Part shown: positions 8,334 to 19,654 of the stretch, piece by piece
Numbering within the stretch: position 1 is the stretch's first letter
Layout: each line of letters begins with the position of its first letter
From: Mucilaginibacter sp. 14171R-50
GTDB lineage: Bacteria > Bacteroidota > Bacteroidia > Sphingobacteriales > Sphingobacteriaceae
NCBI RefSeq assembly: GCF_010093045.1
Contig: NZ_CP048115.1
Span: 248,001 to 312,000, forward strand
Length of the DNA: 64,000 nt
Direction: 5' to 3'
Position numbers and translations under genes: made by a program
The notes under the pieces: generated by a model
The model's database searches: none
Told to the model about the DNA's origin: nothing
The model's input: the letters and a program-made list of their open reading frames with translations, nothing else

Positions 8334-9326
8334 ATGAAAGCCATTATTATCAGCGAGCCTGGCGGCCCCGAAGTTTTAGAATTATCCGACAGGCCCGTTC
8401 CTGCCTGTAACGCTAACGAAGTGTTGGTTAAAGTGATGGCCGCAGGCATTAACCGGCCCGATGTGGCGCAGCGAAAAGGCAATTATCCCCCACCCGCCGG
8501 TGCGCCGCCTGATATTCCCGGCCTTGAAATTGCCGGTATTGTTGCCGAGGTTGGCAATGATGTAACCCGCTGGCAGGTTGGCGACAAAGTTTGCGCATTG
8601 GTAATTGGGGGCGGCTACGCCGAGTACTGCACTGCCCCCGAAGAGCAATGCCTCCCTGTGCCCGGTAACCTGTCGTTTGCCGAAGCAGCATCCTTACCCG
8701 AAACATTCTTCACCGTTTGGAGCAACGTGTTCGACCGTGGCCACCTGCAGCCCGGCGAAAGCCTGCTGGTACATGGCGGCAGCAGCGGCATCGGCGTGGC
8801 GGCCATACAAATGGCAACCGCGCTGGGCAGTACTGTGTATGTTACGGCAGGCAGCGATGAAAAATGCAGGTTTTGCGAAGAGCTTGGCGCCGCGAAGGCC
8901 ATAAACTATAATCATCAGGATTTCAGCAATACGATAGACCAGCTCACCGGCGGCAATGGCGTAAATGTGATATTGGATATGATAGGCGGTGATTATACTG
9001 CTCCAAACATTAAAAGCCTTGCCCCCGAAGGTCGGCTTGTACTCATCAATACCATGAAGGGCAAAAATGCAGAAATTAACCTGTCGGCCGTAATGCGCAA
9101 GCGCATCAATATAACGGGTTCAACGCTACGGGCGCGGGATGTTGAGTTTAAAAGCGCCATTGCCCAAAACCTGGAAAAACACATTTGGCCGTTGCTGGCA
9201 TCGGCCAAAATAAAACCTGTTATATACAAAACTTTCGCTGCTGATGAAGCAGCAGCAGCGCACCGGTTGATGGAAAGCAGCGCACATATGGGTAAAATTG
9301 TTTTAGAGTTTGACCTCAGAAGTTAG
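8334..9326 (+). CDS. Zinc-free quinone oxidoreductase, PIG3 family
   Basis: A 330-aa medium-chain dehydrogenase/reductase. The frame is open further upstream (to 8217), but family alignment favours the ATG at 8334, giving MKAIIISEPGGPEVLEL. The N-terminal catalytic domain shows GINRPDVAQRKGNYPPP. The NADPH-binding Rossmann fold shows VHGGSSGIGVAAIQMA near 142. The Cys/His zinc ligands of alcohol dehydrogenases are absent, as in quinone oxidoreductase and PIG3-type enzymes. It probably reduces quinones or enals with NADPH; the substrate is not known. It stands alone between the peroxiredoxin gene (divergent) and atpD. Confidence 0.88.
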   Translation: MKAIIISEPGGPEVLELSDRPVPACNANEVLVKVMAAGINRPDVAQRKGNYPPPAGAPPDIPGLEIAGIVAEVGNDVTRWQVGDKVCALVIGGGYAEYCTAPEEQCLPVPGNLSFAEAASLPETFFTVWSNVFDRGHLQPGESLLVHGGSSGIGVAAIQMATALGSTVYVTAGSDEKCRFCEELGAAKAINYNHQDFSNTIDQLTGGNGVNVILDMIGGDYTAPNIKSLAPEGRLVLINTMKGKNAEINLSAVMRKRINITGSTLRARDVEFKSAIAQNLEKHIWPLLASAKIKPVIYKTFAADEAAAAHRLMESSAHMGKIVLEFDLRS

Positions 9327-9449
9327 CAGTTTGCATAGGATAGTTAGCAGTGATCTTTTTAAAAACATTAAAATTAAGCCTGGTTTAAGGCGTTAAAATC
9401 TTTCGGATAAAAAGTTGATATAAGTGTTTAAATATTTGGCAATAAAGCT

Positions 9450-9457
9450 TAACTTTG
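9450..9457 (+). promoter_or_regulatory. -7 promoter element upstream of atpD
   Basis: TAACTTTG matches TAnnTTTG, about 75 bases upstream of the atpD ATG. The same word occurs before lpd. I find no -33 TTG at the right spacing. Confidence 0.4.
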
Positions 9458-9516
9458 CGCCTCTGAAATAGTACCGCCTTGTATACAAGGTATCTGTTTC
9501 ATTTTAAATTCTTTAA

Positions 9517-11037
<1,521 letters not shown>

Positions 11038-11038
11038 G

Positions 11039-11174
11039 ATTTGAGATTATAGATATGAGATTTGAGACGAAGGTTTTAAATCTCATATCTTCTTCTAAAT
11101 ATATTAAGAAACGGATATAAGTTCGGGGGATCGCAAGGCAAATGTCTCACATCTCAAATCTCATATCTCATATC
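11039..11174. repeat. Word hairpin between atpD and atpC
   Basis: Right after the atpD stop a segment built of GAGATT/ATATGAGATTTGAGA words (11039-11069) is repeated in reverse complement at 11143-11174 (TCTCAAATCTCATATCTCAT words, ending at the atpC start). The two arms of about 30 bases would pair around a 70-base loop. The hairpin lies wholly within the atpD-atpC gap. Confidence 0.75.
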
Positions 11175-11182
11175 TAAAACAG

Positions 11183-11437
11183 ATGACATTAGAAATTCTT
11201 ACTCCTGATAAAAAAGTTTACGAAGGCGAGGCTACCTCGGTTACCTTACCCGGTACGTTAGGATTTTTAGAGATCTTAAACAATCACGCCCCTATCATTT
11301 CTACCTTAAACGATGGTAAACTTACCATCCGCGGTACTGCCGGTGCTAAGGAAGAAGTATTTTTTATCCAGGGCGGTGTAGTTGAGGCCTTAAACAATAA
11401 GGTTACCGTATTAGCCGAAGGTATTATTCAGAAATAG
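11183..11437 (+). CDS. atpC: F1F0 ATP synthase subunit epsilon, short form
   Basis: Central-stalk epsilon subunit of F1. The protein is 84 aa and contains only the N-terminal beta-sandwich (MTLEILTPDKKVYEGEA, then LPGTLGFLEILNNHAPIIS and FFIQGGVVEALNNKVTVLAE). The C-terminal helical hairpin present in the roughly 138-aa E. coli protein is missing. That hairpin is the part which inhibits ATP hydrolysis, so this enzyme should lack that control; short epsilons are usual in this phylum. It lies 145 bases after atpD across a large imperfect hairpin and ends before a strong terminator. Confidence 0.93.
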   Translation: MTLEILTPDKKVYEGEATSVTLPGTLGFLEILNNHAPIISTLNDGKLTIRGTAGAKEEVFFIQGGVVEALNNKVTVLAEGIIQK

Positions 11438-11458
11438 AACTTTTTATACTGATAAATG

Positions 11459-11490
11459 AAAAGTCCGGTCAGTAATGGCCGGACTTTTTT
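11459..11490 (+). terminator. Rho-independent terminator after atpC
   Basis: AAAAGTCCGG and CCGGACTTTT pair around a ten-base segment and are followed by a T run. It lies about 20 bases after the atpC stop and separates the atp genes from the ilv operon. Confidence 0.85.
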
Positions 11491-11800
11491 TGTATAAGTT
11501 TTTTTGTCATATCCCCCATTTCACGCCGAATTTTGATCTTTTACTATGCATGCATAAAAAACATACCGAATACCGTTTTAAACTTTGGTATAAATTAATA
11601 AAAATATTATTTTATATTTATATAATTTTTTAAATTATTATATCGCATTATTTAAATTAATAAAATTATATACTTTTTTAAAAAAATATTTTGCGCTATT
11701 GCTATTCTTTATTGCTATATCTAACTTACAAATACACAATACAACTTACATGGCGCATGCAATTTTTTGCAGGCGTAATGCTTAAAAAACGCTATTAAAA
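11491..11800 (+). promoter_or_regulatory. AT-rich leader region of the ilv/leu operon
   Basis: This 310-base stretch without a gene precedes ilvD. Between about 11575 and 11740 it is almost entirely A and T, far richer than the flanks. Near its end is a small imperfect hairpin around TGCAATTTTTTGCA (about 11758-11771). A 12-codon frame (ATG at 11750) ends 15 bases before ilvD but has no run of Ile, Leu or Val codons. I find no clean TAnnTTTG element and no recognisable riboswitch or T-box. It should hold the operon promoter; the control mechanism is not visible. Confidence 0.4.
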
Positions 11801-13510
11801 ATGAGTTCATCGTCAGATACTACAAACGCTGTAGAGATAAATAAATACAGTAAAACCTTCACGCAGGACGAAACCCAGCCTGCGGCCAAGGCAATGCTTT
11901 ACGGCATTGGCCTTACCGATGATGACATGCAAAAAGCACAGGTAGGCATAGCCAGCATGGGTTACGATGGCAATACCTGCAACATGCACCTGAACGACCT
12001 GGCCAAGCTGGTTAAACAGGGCATCTGGGACGAAGATATGGTAGGCCTGATATTTCATACCATAGGTGTAAGCGATGGCATGAGCAATGGCACCGAGGGC
12101 ATGCGCTATTCGCTGATGAGCCGCGATATAATTGCTGATTCTATTGAGGCGGTTACCGGCGCGCAATATTATGATGGTTTGATTACCCTGCCTGGCTGCG
12201 ATAAAAATATGCCCGGCTCTATCATGGCTATGGGCCGTTTAAACCGCCCGTCGATCATGGTATATGGGGGGACCATAAAACCCGGCCACTGGAAAGGCGA
12301 AGACCTTAACATTGTATCGGCATTTGAGGCTTTAGGTAAAAAAATAGCCGGCCAGATAACCCCCGAAGATTTTGAAGGCGTTATAAAAAACGCCTGCCCA
12401 AGCGCCGGGGCTTGCGGAGGCATTTATACGGCGAACACCATGGCAGCAGCTATCGAGGCATTGGGCATGAGCTTGCCTTACTCGTCATCAAACCCTGCGT
12501 TAAGCGAGGATAAGAAAGCGGAATGCTTAGCTGCCGGTAAAGCAATAAAAATACTATTAGAGAAAGACATCAAACCATCGGATATCATGACCCGCGAGGC
12601 TTTCGAGAACGCCATCGTGGTGATAATGGTATTAGGCGGAAGCACAAACGCGGTGCTGCACCTGATAGCAATGGCCAAAAGTGTTGGCGTAAAGGTTACC
12701 CAGGACGATTTCCAGACCGTAAGCAACCGCATCCCCGTACTGGCCGATATGAAGCCAAGCGGTAAATACATGATGGAGGATCTGCATAACATTGGCGGCG
12801 TACCTGCTGTAATGAAGTACTGCCTGGCGCAGGGCTGGCTTAATGGCAGTTGCTTAACTGTAACAGGCAAAACTATTGCCGAAAACCTTGCAGACGTTCC
12901 TGAACTTGATTTTGAAAGTCAGAAAATAATATTCCCGGCAGAGAACCCTATCAAGGCAACCGGGCACTTACAGATATTATACGGAAACCTTGCCGAAGGC
13001 GGCAGCGTTGCCAAAATTACCGGTAAAGAGGGCACCAGCTTTGAAGGCCCTGCACGCGTGTTTGATGGCGAATTTGAGCTGATACACGGCATACAAAGCG
13101 GTCTTGTAAAAAAAGGCGATGTGGTGGTTATCCGCAACGTTGGCCCAAAAGGCGCGCCGGGTATGCCCGAAATGCTAAAACCAACTTCTGCCATATTTGG
13201 CGCGGGCCTTGGCAGTTCGGTAGCATTAATTACCGATGGCCGTTTTAGCGGTGGTACGCATGGCTTTGTGGTAGGCCACATAACGCCCGAAGCCTACGAC
13301 GGCGGGGGCATTGCCTTTGTAAAGGATAACGACAGGATATTTATTGATGCGATTAACCGCACTATTAATGTATTGATAAGCGAAGAAGAGTTTGCAGCCC
13401 GTAGAGCCGCATGGAAACAGCCGGCTTTAAAGGTAAGCAAAGGGCTTTTATACCGCTACGCAAAAACCGTGAGCAACGCTGCCGAAGGCTGCGTAACCGA
13501 TGAAATGTAG
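11801..13510 (+). CDS. ilvD: Dihydroxy-acid dehydratase
   Basis: Fe-S enzyme that dehydrates 2,3-dihydroxy-isovalerate and -methylvalerate in valine and isoleucine synthesis. Length is 569 aa. Conserved Cys segments are present: the NTCNMH motif near 65, [16 protein letters not shown] near 130 and [17 protein letters not shown] near 201. The C-terminal signature is [18 protein letters not shown]. It is the first gene of a long same-strand operon with ilvB, ilvN, ilvC and the leu genes. A short Ser/Thr-rich N-terminal segment precedes the domain. The following gap carries two palindromes. Confidence 0.97.
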   Translation: MSSSSDTTNAVEINKYSKTFTQDETQPAAKAMLYGIGLTDDDMQKAQVGIASMGYDGNTCNMHLNDLAKLVKQGIWDEDMVGLIFHTIGVSDGMSNGTEGMRYSLMSRDIIADSIEAVTGAQYYDGLITLPGCDKNMPGSIMAMGRLNRPSIMVYGGTIKPGHWKGEDLNIVSAFEALGKKIAGQITPEDFEGVIKNACPSAGACGGIYTANTMAAAIEALGMSLPYSSSNPALSEDKKAECLAAGKAIKILLEKDIKPSDIMTREAFENAIVVIMVLGGSTNAVLHLIAMAKSVGVKVTQDDFQTVSNRIPVLADMKPSGKYMMEDLHNIGGVPAVMKYCLAQGWLNGSCLTVTGKTIAENLADVPELDFESQKIIFPAENPIKATGHLQILYGNLAEGGSVAKITGKEGTSFEGPARVFDGEFELIHGIQSGLVKKGDVVVIRNVGPKGAPGMPEMLKPTSAIFGAGLGSSVALITDGRFSGGTHGFVVGHITPEAYDGGGIAFVKDNDRIFIDAINRTINVLISEEEFAARRAAWKQPALKVSKGLLYRYAKTVSNAAEGCVTDEM

Positions 13511-13518
13511 CCATCTAA

Positions 13519-13594
13519 CCCCCTTAAGGGGGAACAAAGGGACTAAAATATATAACATAGAAATCAATCAAAAACTCTCCGTTAGCTAACGGAG
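13519..13594 (+). repeat. Two short palindromes in the ilvD-ilvB gap
   Basis: CCCCCTTAAGGGGG at 13519-13532 and CTCCGTTAGCTAACGGAG at 13577-13594 are perfect palindromes. The second is followed by GGCTGGGGG close to the ilvB ATG, so folding could cover or present the G-rich region before the start. Similar G-rich palindromes recur before leuB and between crtI and crtB. Confidence 0.7.
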
Positions 13595-13607
13595 GCTGGG
13601 GGTTATA

Positions 13608-15362
13608 ATGGAAACACAAACAATCGCACAGGAAGTAAGTGAAAAAACAGCGGAGCCTGCAAAATCACCAACGACAGAAGTTTCAGGGTCGGAAGCGTTA
13701 TTAGAAGCGCTGATTGTGGAAGGTGTGGATACCATTTTTGGTTACCCCGGCGGCGCTATCATGCCTATTTATGATGCTTTATATCATTATAACGATAAGC
13801 TGAACCACATACTGGTACGCCACGAGCAGGGCGCTACCCATGCCGGTCAGGGATACGCACGTACATCGGGTAAGGTAGGTGTTGTTTTTGCCACAAGCGG
13901 CCCCGGTGCCACCAATTTGGTAACCGGCTTAGCCGATGCACAGATTGACAGCACACCGTTGGTTTGTATCACCGGCCAGGTTTTCGCGAGCCTTTTAGGT
14001 ACCGATGCCTTCCAGGAGACAGACGTGATCAATATAACCACGCCGGTTACCAAATGGAACTACCAGGTAACTGATGCTACCGAGATCCCCGAAGTTATTG
14101 CCAAAGCCTTTTATATTGCCAAAAGCGGCAGGCCCGGCCCGGTATTGATAGATATAACCAAGAACGCCCAGATACAAAAATTTGATTTTGCAGGCTACGA
14201 GAAATGCGAGCACATCCGCAGCTATAGGCCAAAACCTATTGTTCGCCCACAGTATATTAAGGAAGCTGCGGGGCTTATCAATTCGGCTAAGAAGCCATTT
14301 GTTCTATGGGGTCAGGGCGTAATATTAGGCAGCGCCGAGCAGGAGTTTAAAGCTTTTGTTGAGAAGAGCGGCATCCCGTCGGCCTGGACAGTTTTGGGCG
14401 CGGGCGCTATTCCAACAGATCACCCGCTCAACGTGGGTATGCTGGGCATGCATGGCAACTACGGGCCAAACGTTTTAACAAACGAATGTGATGTATTAAT
14501 AGCCATAGGTATGCGTTTTGACGATCGCGTAACCGGCCGCCTGGATAAATACGCCAAACAGGCAAAGGTTATCCACCTGGATATCGACCCTGCCGAGATA
14601 GACAAAAACGTAAAAAGCACCGTACCTGTTTGGGGCGATTGTAAAGAGACTTTACCTATGCTTACCGCATTGGTGGATAAAAAAGAACATACCGAATGGC
14701 ATAACAAGTTTAAAGACTACACCCGCCAGGAGGTTGAACAGGTGATACACCAGGAACTTAACCCTACAACGGCCGAAATGACTATGGGCGAAGTTATCAA
14801 GCAACTGAACGAAATAACCAAAGGCGAAGCAGTTATTGTAACTGATGTTGGCCAACACCAGATGGTGGCCTGCCGTTACGCGCAGTTCAACCAAACCCGC
14901 AGCAATGTTACCAGCGGTGGTTTAGGCACAATGGGCTTTGCCCTGCCTGCTGCCATTGGCGCAAAGTTTGGCGCACAAAACCGTACCGTGGTTGCCGTAA
15001 TTGGCGATGGCGGTTTCCAGATGACCTGCCAGGAACTGGGTACTATTATGCAAAGCGGGATAGACGTAAAGATTGTCATTCTGAACAACCGTTTCCTGGG
15101 CATGGTTCGCCAGTGGCAGGAACTGTTCAATGCCCGCCGCTATTCGTTCGTAGATATAGAAAGCCCTGATTTTGTGGCTTTGGCTGCGGCATACCGCATC
15201 CCGGGGAAAAGGATAGACGACCGTAAGGACCTGCCATCGGCATTGAATGAAATGCTGAATAACCCAGGCTCGTTCCTTTTAGAAGTTATGGTTACCAAAG
15301 AGAACAATGTATTCCCGATGGTACCGCAAGGTTGCAGTGTTGCCGAGATAAGGCTTAAATAA
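13608..15362 (+). CDS. ilvB: Acetolactate synthase, large subunit
   Basis: Thiamine-diphosphate enzyme that makes acetolactate or acetohydroxybutyrate from pyruvate. Length is 584 aa. The N-terminal TPP domain has YPGGAIMPIYDAL and LVRHEQGATHAGQGYAR, whose Glu activates the cofactor. A central FAD-binding domain follows. The C-terminal TPP domain has GDGGFQMTCQELGTI and LNNRFLGMVRQWQ. The first 30 residues are a poorly conserved extension rich in Glu, Thr and Ala. It is followed after 19 bases by the regulatory subunit gene. The G-rich palindrome before its start may influence initiation. Confidence 0.97.
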   Translation: METQTIAQEVSEKTAEPAKSPTTEVSGSEALLEALIVEGVDTIFGYPGGAIMPIYDALYHYNDKLNHILVRHEQGATHAGQGYARTSGKVGVVFATSGPGATNLVTGLADAQIDSTPLVCITGQVFASLLGTDAFQETDVINITTPVTKWNYQVTDATEIPEVIAKAFYIAKSGRPGPVLIDITKNAQIQKFDFAGYEKCEHIRSYRPKPIVRPQYIKEAAGLINSAKKPFVLWGQGVILGSAEQEFKAFVEKSGIPSAWTVLGAGAIPTDHPLNVGMLGMHGNYGPNVLTNECDVLIAIGMRFDDRVTGRLDKYAKQAKVIHLDIDPAEIDKNVKSTVPVWGDCKETLPMLTALVDKKEHTEWHNKFKDYTRQEVEQVIHQELNPTTAEMTMGEVIKQLNEITKGEAVIVTDVGQHQMVACRYAQFNQTRSNVTSGGLGTMGFALPAAIGAKFGAQNRTVVAVIGDGGFQMTCQELGTIMQSGIDVKIVILNNRFLGMVRQWQELFNARRYSFVDIESPDFVALAAAYRIPGKRIDDRKDLPSALNEMLNNPGSFLLEVMVTKENNVFPMVPQGCSVAEIRLK

Positions 15363-15381
15363 ATCCCCTAAAAGCAAAAAC

Positions 15382-15987
15382 ATGGATAATCAGGAAATAC
15401 ATAAGCAGGAATACAACATAACGGTTTATACCGAAAACCAGATTGGTTTGCTAAACCGCATCGCTATTATTTTTACCCGCCGGAAGATCAATATCGACAG
15501 CCTGAATACCTCCCCGTCGGAGATCGAGAGCATTCACCGCTTTAACATCGTGATAAACGAGTCGGAAGATGTGGTGCGCAAGCTGACCCGCCAGATAGAA
15601 AAACAGGTGGAAGTACTGAAAGTATATTACCATACCAACGATGATGTTATTTGGCAGGAACTGGCTTTATACAAAATGTCAACAGATGTTATTGCCGAAA
15701 AGGTGAGTGTAGAGCGCCTGCTGCGCGAAAATGGAGCGCGTGCGGTGGTCATCCGTAAGGATTATACGGTATTTGAAACAACCGGGCATCGCGAAGAAAC
15801 TGATAACCTGATCAAGATATTGCAGCCCTACGGATTGATAGAATTTGTACGCAGCGCCCGGGTGGCTATCATCAAAAACAGTAAAGGGTTTAACAGTAAG
15901 CTGCGCGAGTTTGAAAGACTGGAACCGGGTGAAGATGTTATCGAAAACGAATATTTAAACAAAGGGCAAAAAGTGTTTACGATGTAA
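15382..15987 (+). CDS. ilvN: Acetolactate synthase, small (regulatory) subunit
   Basis: Regulatory partner of IlvB that carries the valine feedback site in known homologues. Length is 201 aa. An N-terminal ACT domain runs over residues 11-85 (YNITVYTENQIGLLNRIAI, then IEKQVEVLKVYYH). A second ACT-like region follows, near VVIRKDYTVFETTGHREE to LIEFVRSARVAI. It is longer than the E. coli IlvN and closer to the IlvH-type small subunits. It lies between ilvB and ilvC in the operon, the usual place. Confidence 0.95.
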   Translation: MDNQEIHKQEYNITVYTENQIGLLNRIAIIFTRRKINIDSLNTSPSEIESIHRFNIVINESEDVVRKLTRQIEKQVEVLKVYYHTNDDVIWQELALYKMSTDVIAEKVSVERLLRENGARAVVIRKDYTVFETTGHREETDNLIKILQPYGLIEFVRSARVAIIKNSKGFNSKLREFERLEPGEDVIENEYLNKGQKVFTM

Positions 15988-16097
15988 ACCCCTTAACATC
16001 CTGAAAGGGAACAAAAAGTAAATCATAAATAAAATATACAAGCAAAATCGGTGTATCAACCAAAAAGCACTGGTGTAATCACAAAAAGTAAAAAACA

Positions 16098-17156
16098 ATG
16101 GCAAAACTAAATTTCGGCGGTACCGAGGAAAACGTAGTAACCCGCGAAGAGTTCCCCTTATCAAAAGCTCAGGACGTATTGAAGGATGAGACTGTTGCAG
16201 TAATCGGCTACGGTGTTCAGGGTCCGGGCCAGGCGCTTAATCAAAAAGACAATGGCATTAACGTGATCGTAGGTCAGCGTAAAAATTCAAAATCGTGGGA
16301 TAAAGCCGTAAGTGATGGCTTTGTACCGGGCGAAACGCTTTTTGAAATTGAAGAGGCTCTTGAAAGAGGAACCATTATTTGCTATTTATTGAGCGATGCT
16401 GCGCAAATAGCTTTATGGCCAACTGTTAAAAAACACCTTACCCCGGGCAAAGCCCTATACTTCTCTCACGGCTTCGGTATCACTTTTAAAGAACAAACCG
16501 GTATCATACCTCCGGCCGATGTGGATGTGTTTTTGGTTGCCCCCAAAGGCTCAGGCACTTCATTACGCCGTATGTTTTTACAGGGTCGTGGCTTAAATTC
16601 AAGCTTCGCCATCTTCCAGGATGCTACCGGTAAGGCTAAAGACCGTGTTATAGCTTTAGGTATTGCTGTGGGTAGTGGTTACCTTTTTGAAACCGACTTT
16701 AAAAAAGAAGTTTACAGCGACTTAACGGGCGAACGTGGAACGCTAATGGGCTGTATCCAGGGTGTTTTTGCCGCGCAATATGATGTATTACGCAGTAAAG
16801 GCCACTCGCCATCTGAGGCCTTCAATGAAACAGTTGAAGAACTTACCCAGTCGTTAATGCCACTTGTTGCTGAAAATGGTATGGACTGGATGTACGCCAA
16901 TTGCTCTACCACAGCGCAACGTGGTGCGCTTGATTGGTGGAAAAAATTCCGTGACGCTACTAAACCCGTGTTTGAAGAACTTTACGAAAGTGTTGCAACC
17001 GGTAAAGAATCGCAAAAATCTATTGACAGCAACAGTAAAACTGACTACCGCGAAAAATTAGACGCGGAATTGAAAGAATTACGCGACAGCGAAATGTGGC
17101 AGGCAGGCAAAACTGTGCGCAGCTTACGCCCCGAAAACCAGGCTGTAGAAGCGTAA
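16098..17156 (+). CDS. ilvC: Ketol-acid reductoisomerase
   Basis: NADPH-dependent isomerisation and reduction of acetolactate to dihydroxy-isovalerate. Length is 352 aa. The Rossmann motif GYGVQGPGQALNQ is near residue 38, followed by VIVGQRKNSKSWDKA. The metal-site helices include SDLTGERGTLMGCIQG (Asp/Glu ligands) and VEELTQSLMPLVAENGMDWMY. Its length matches the Bacteroidetes and fungal-like variant and not the roughly 490-aa E. coli type. It sits 110 bases after ilvN and before a 14-bp-arm hairpin that precedes leuC. Confidence 0.95.
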   Translation: MAKLNFGGTEENVVTREEFPLSKAQDVLKDETVAVIGYGVQGPGQALNQKDNGINVIVGQRKNSKSWDKAVSDGFVPGETLFEIEEALERGTIICYLLSDAAQIALWPTVKKHLTPGKALYFSHGFGITFKEQTGIIPPADVDVFLVAPKGSGTSLRRMFLQGRGLNSSFAIFQDATGKAKDRVIALGIAVGSGYLFETDFKKEVYSDLTGERGTLMGCIQGVFAAQYDVLRSKGHSPSEAFNETVEELTQSLMPLVAENGMDWMYANCSTTAQRGALDWWKKFRDATKPVFEELYESVATGKESQKSIDSNSKTDYREKLDAELKELRDSEMWQAGKTVRSLRPENQAVEA

Positions 17157-17168
17157 CTAAGTTTAAGG

Positions 17169-17213
17169 TTAAAAGTGTAAAGTGAAGCACAAACTTCCTC
17201 TTTACACTTTTAA
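17169..17213 (+). repeat. Perfect 14-bp inverted repeat between ilvC and leuC
   Basis: TTAAAAGTGTAAAG (17169-17182) pairs exactly with CTTTACACTTTTAA (17200-17213) around a 17-base loop. ACTTT words continue to the leuC start. There is no T run after the stem, so it may be an mRNA processing or stability element or an attenuation site and not a simple terminator. Confidence 0.75.
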
Positions 17214-17243
17214 CTTTCCACTTTAGACTTTATACTTAAAAAA

Positions 17244-18661
<1,418 letters not shown>

Positions 18662-18662
<1 letters not shown>

Positions 18663-19000
18663 TGGTATTGGAAGTAGCCATATTGAATGTAATACCCGGT
18701 CAGGAGGACGCTTTTTTAAAGGCGTTTTACCAGGCGCAGTCTATTATATCCGGCATGGCGGGCTACTTGTCGCATCAGTTAAAAAGATGCACAGAGGACA
18801 GCAGCAAATTTATTCTGCTGATGCAATGGGAAAAACTTACCGACCATACAGAAGGCTTCCGGAGATCAATCGGATACCAGGAATGGAAAAAATTATTACA
18901 CCACTTTTACAGCCCCTTCCCAACTGTTGAACATTACGAGGATATTGAGGGATTGAGCGGCAAATCTCAAACCTCTTATTTAACATCTCACATAAATTAA
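18662..19000 (+). CDS. ABM-family (antibiotic biosynthesis monooxygenase-like) protein
   Basis: A 112-aa ferredoxin-like dimeric barrel protein of the ABM family. [20 protein letters not shown] at the start and [10 protein letters not shown] near the end are typical. [19 protein letters not shown] lies near residue 60. Members include cofactor-free monooxygenases and many proteins of unknown role, so no reaction is assigned. Its ATG overlaps the leuC stop by one base and its stop is one base before leuD, so it is translationally coupled between the two subunits of isopropylmalate isomerase. The C-terminal 15 residues are encoded by an ATCTCA word-repeat segment and look like a late addition. 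Confidence 0.85.
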
Positions 19001-19001
19001 G

Positions 19002-19592
19002 ATGCCAACTAAAATTTTTAAACACATACAAACCAGCGTGGTGCCGTTGCCTATCGAGAATATCGATACCGACCAGATCATCCCCGCTCGTTTTTTAAAG
19101 GCCACCACCCGCGAGGGATTTGGTAACAACCTGTTCCGCGACTGGCGTTTTGATAACGAGGGCAACCCAAAACAGGATTTTGTGCTAAACAACCCTACTT
19201 ACAGTGGTAAGATATTGGTTGCGGGCAAAAACTTTGGCTGCGGCAGCAGCCGCGAGCATGCGGCCTGGGCCATTGCCGATTATGGTTTTGATGCCGTAGT
19301 AAGCAGCTTTTTCGCGGATATTTTTAAGGGCAACGCGCTTAACAACGGCCTGCTGCCGGTACAGGTAAGCGACGATTTCCTGAAGAAACTTTTTGAGGTG
19401 ATAGAAGCAGACCCGCATGCGGAAGTGGAGATAGACCTGGTAGACCAGTTCATCAAAATTGTAAAAACCGGTGAACAGGAAAGCTTTGAGGTTAACCCTT
19501 ATAAAAAAGCCTGCATGACCAACGGTTACGATGATATCGACTATATCCTGAGCAAAAAGGAATTGGTTGAGGAATTTGAGGCTGCGCGGTGA
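19002..19592 (+). CDS. leuD: 3-isopropylmalate dehydratase, small subunit
   Basis: Swivelling-domain subunit that completes the LeuCD active site. Length is 196 aa. [20 protein letters not shown] is near residue 20, [14 protein letters not shown] near 77, and a conserved [10 protein letters not shown] follows. It starts one base after the ABM gene stop. The next gap holds an 8-bp-period repeat and a methyltransferase gene. Confidence 0.97.
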   Translation: MPTKIFKHIQTSVVPLPIENIDTDQIIPARFLKATTREGFGNNLFRDWRFDNEGNPKQDFVLNNPTYSGKILVAGKNFGCGSSREHAAWAIADYGFDAVVSSFFADIFKGNALNNGLLPVQVSDDFLKKLFEVIEADPHAEVEIDLVDQFIKIVKTGEQESFEVNPYKKACMTNGYDDIDYILSKKELVEEFEAAR

Positions 19593-19622
19593 AGTTGTTG
19601 GCTAAAGTCACAAACCATGCAC

Positions 19623-19654
19623 CAATGAACAATTGAACCAGTGAACTAATGAAC
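19623..19654 (+). repeat. 8-bp-period tandem repeat before methyltransferase MT1
   Basis: CAATGAAC, AATTGAAC, CAGTGAAC and TAATGAAC follow one another at 19623-19654. The last unit contains the ATG of MT1. A similar array stands before the second methyltransferase. Confidence 0.7.

Noticed and set aside
11750..11785. A 12-codon frame before ilvD as a leader peptide for attenuation
   Set aside because: It has one Ile codon and no Leu or Val codons, and no terminator/antiterminator pair follows before ilvD.
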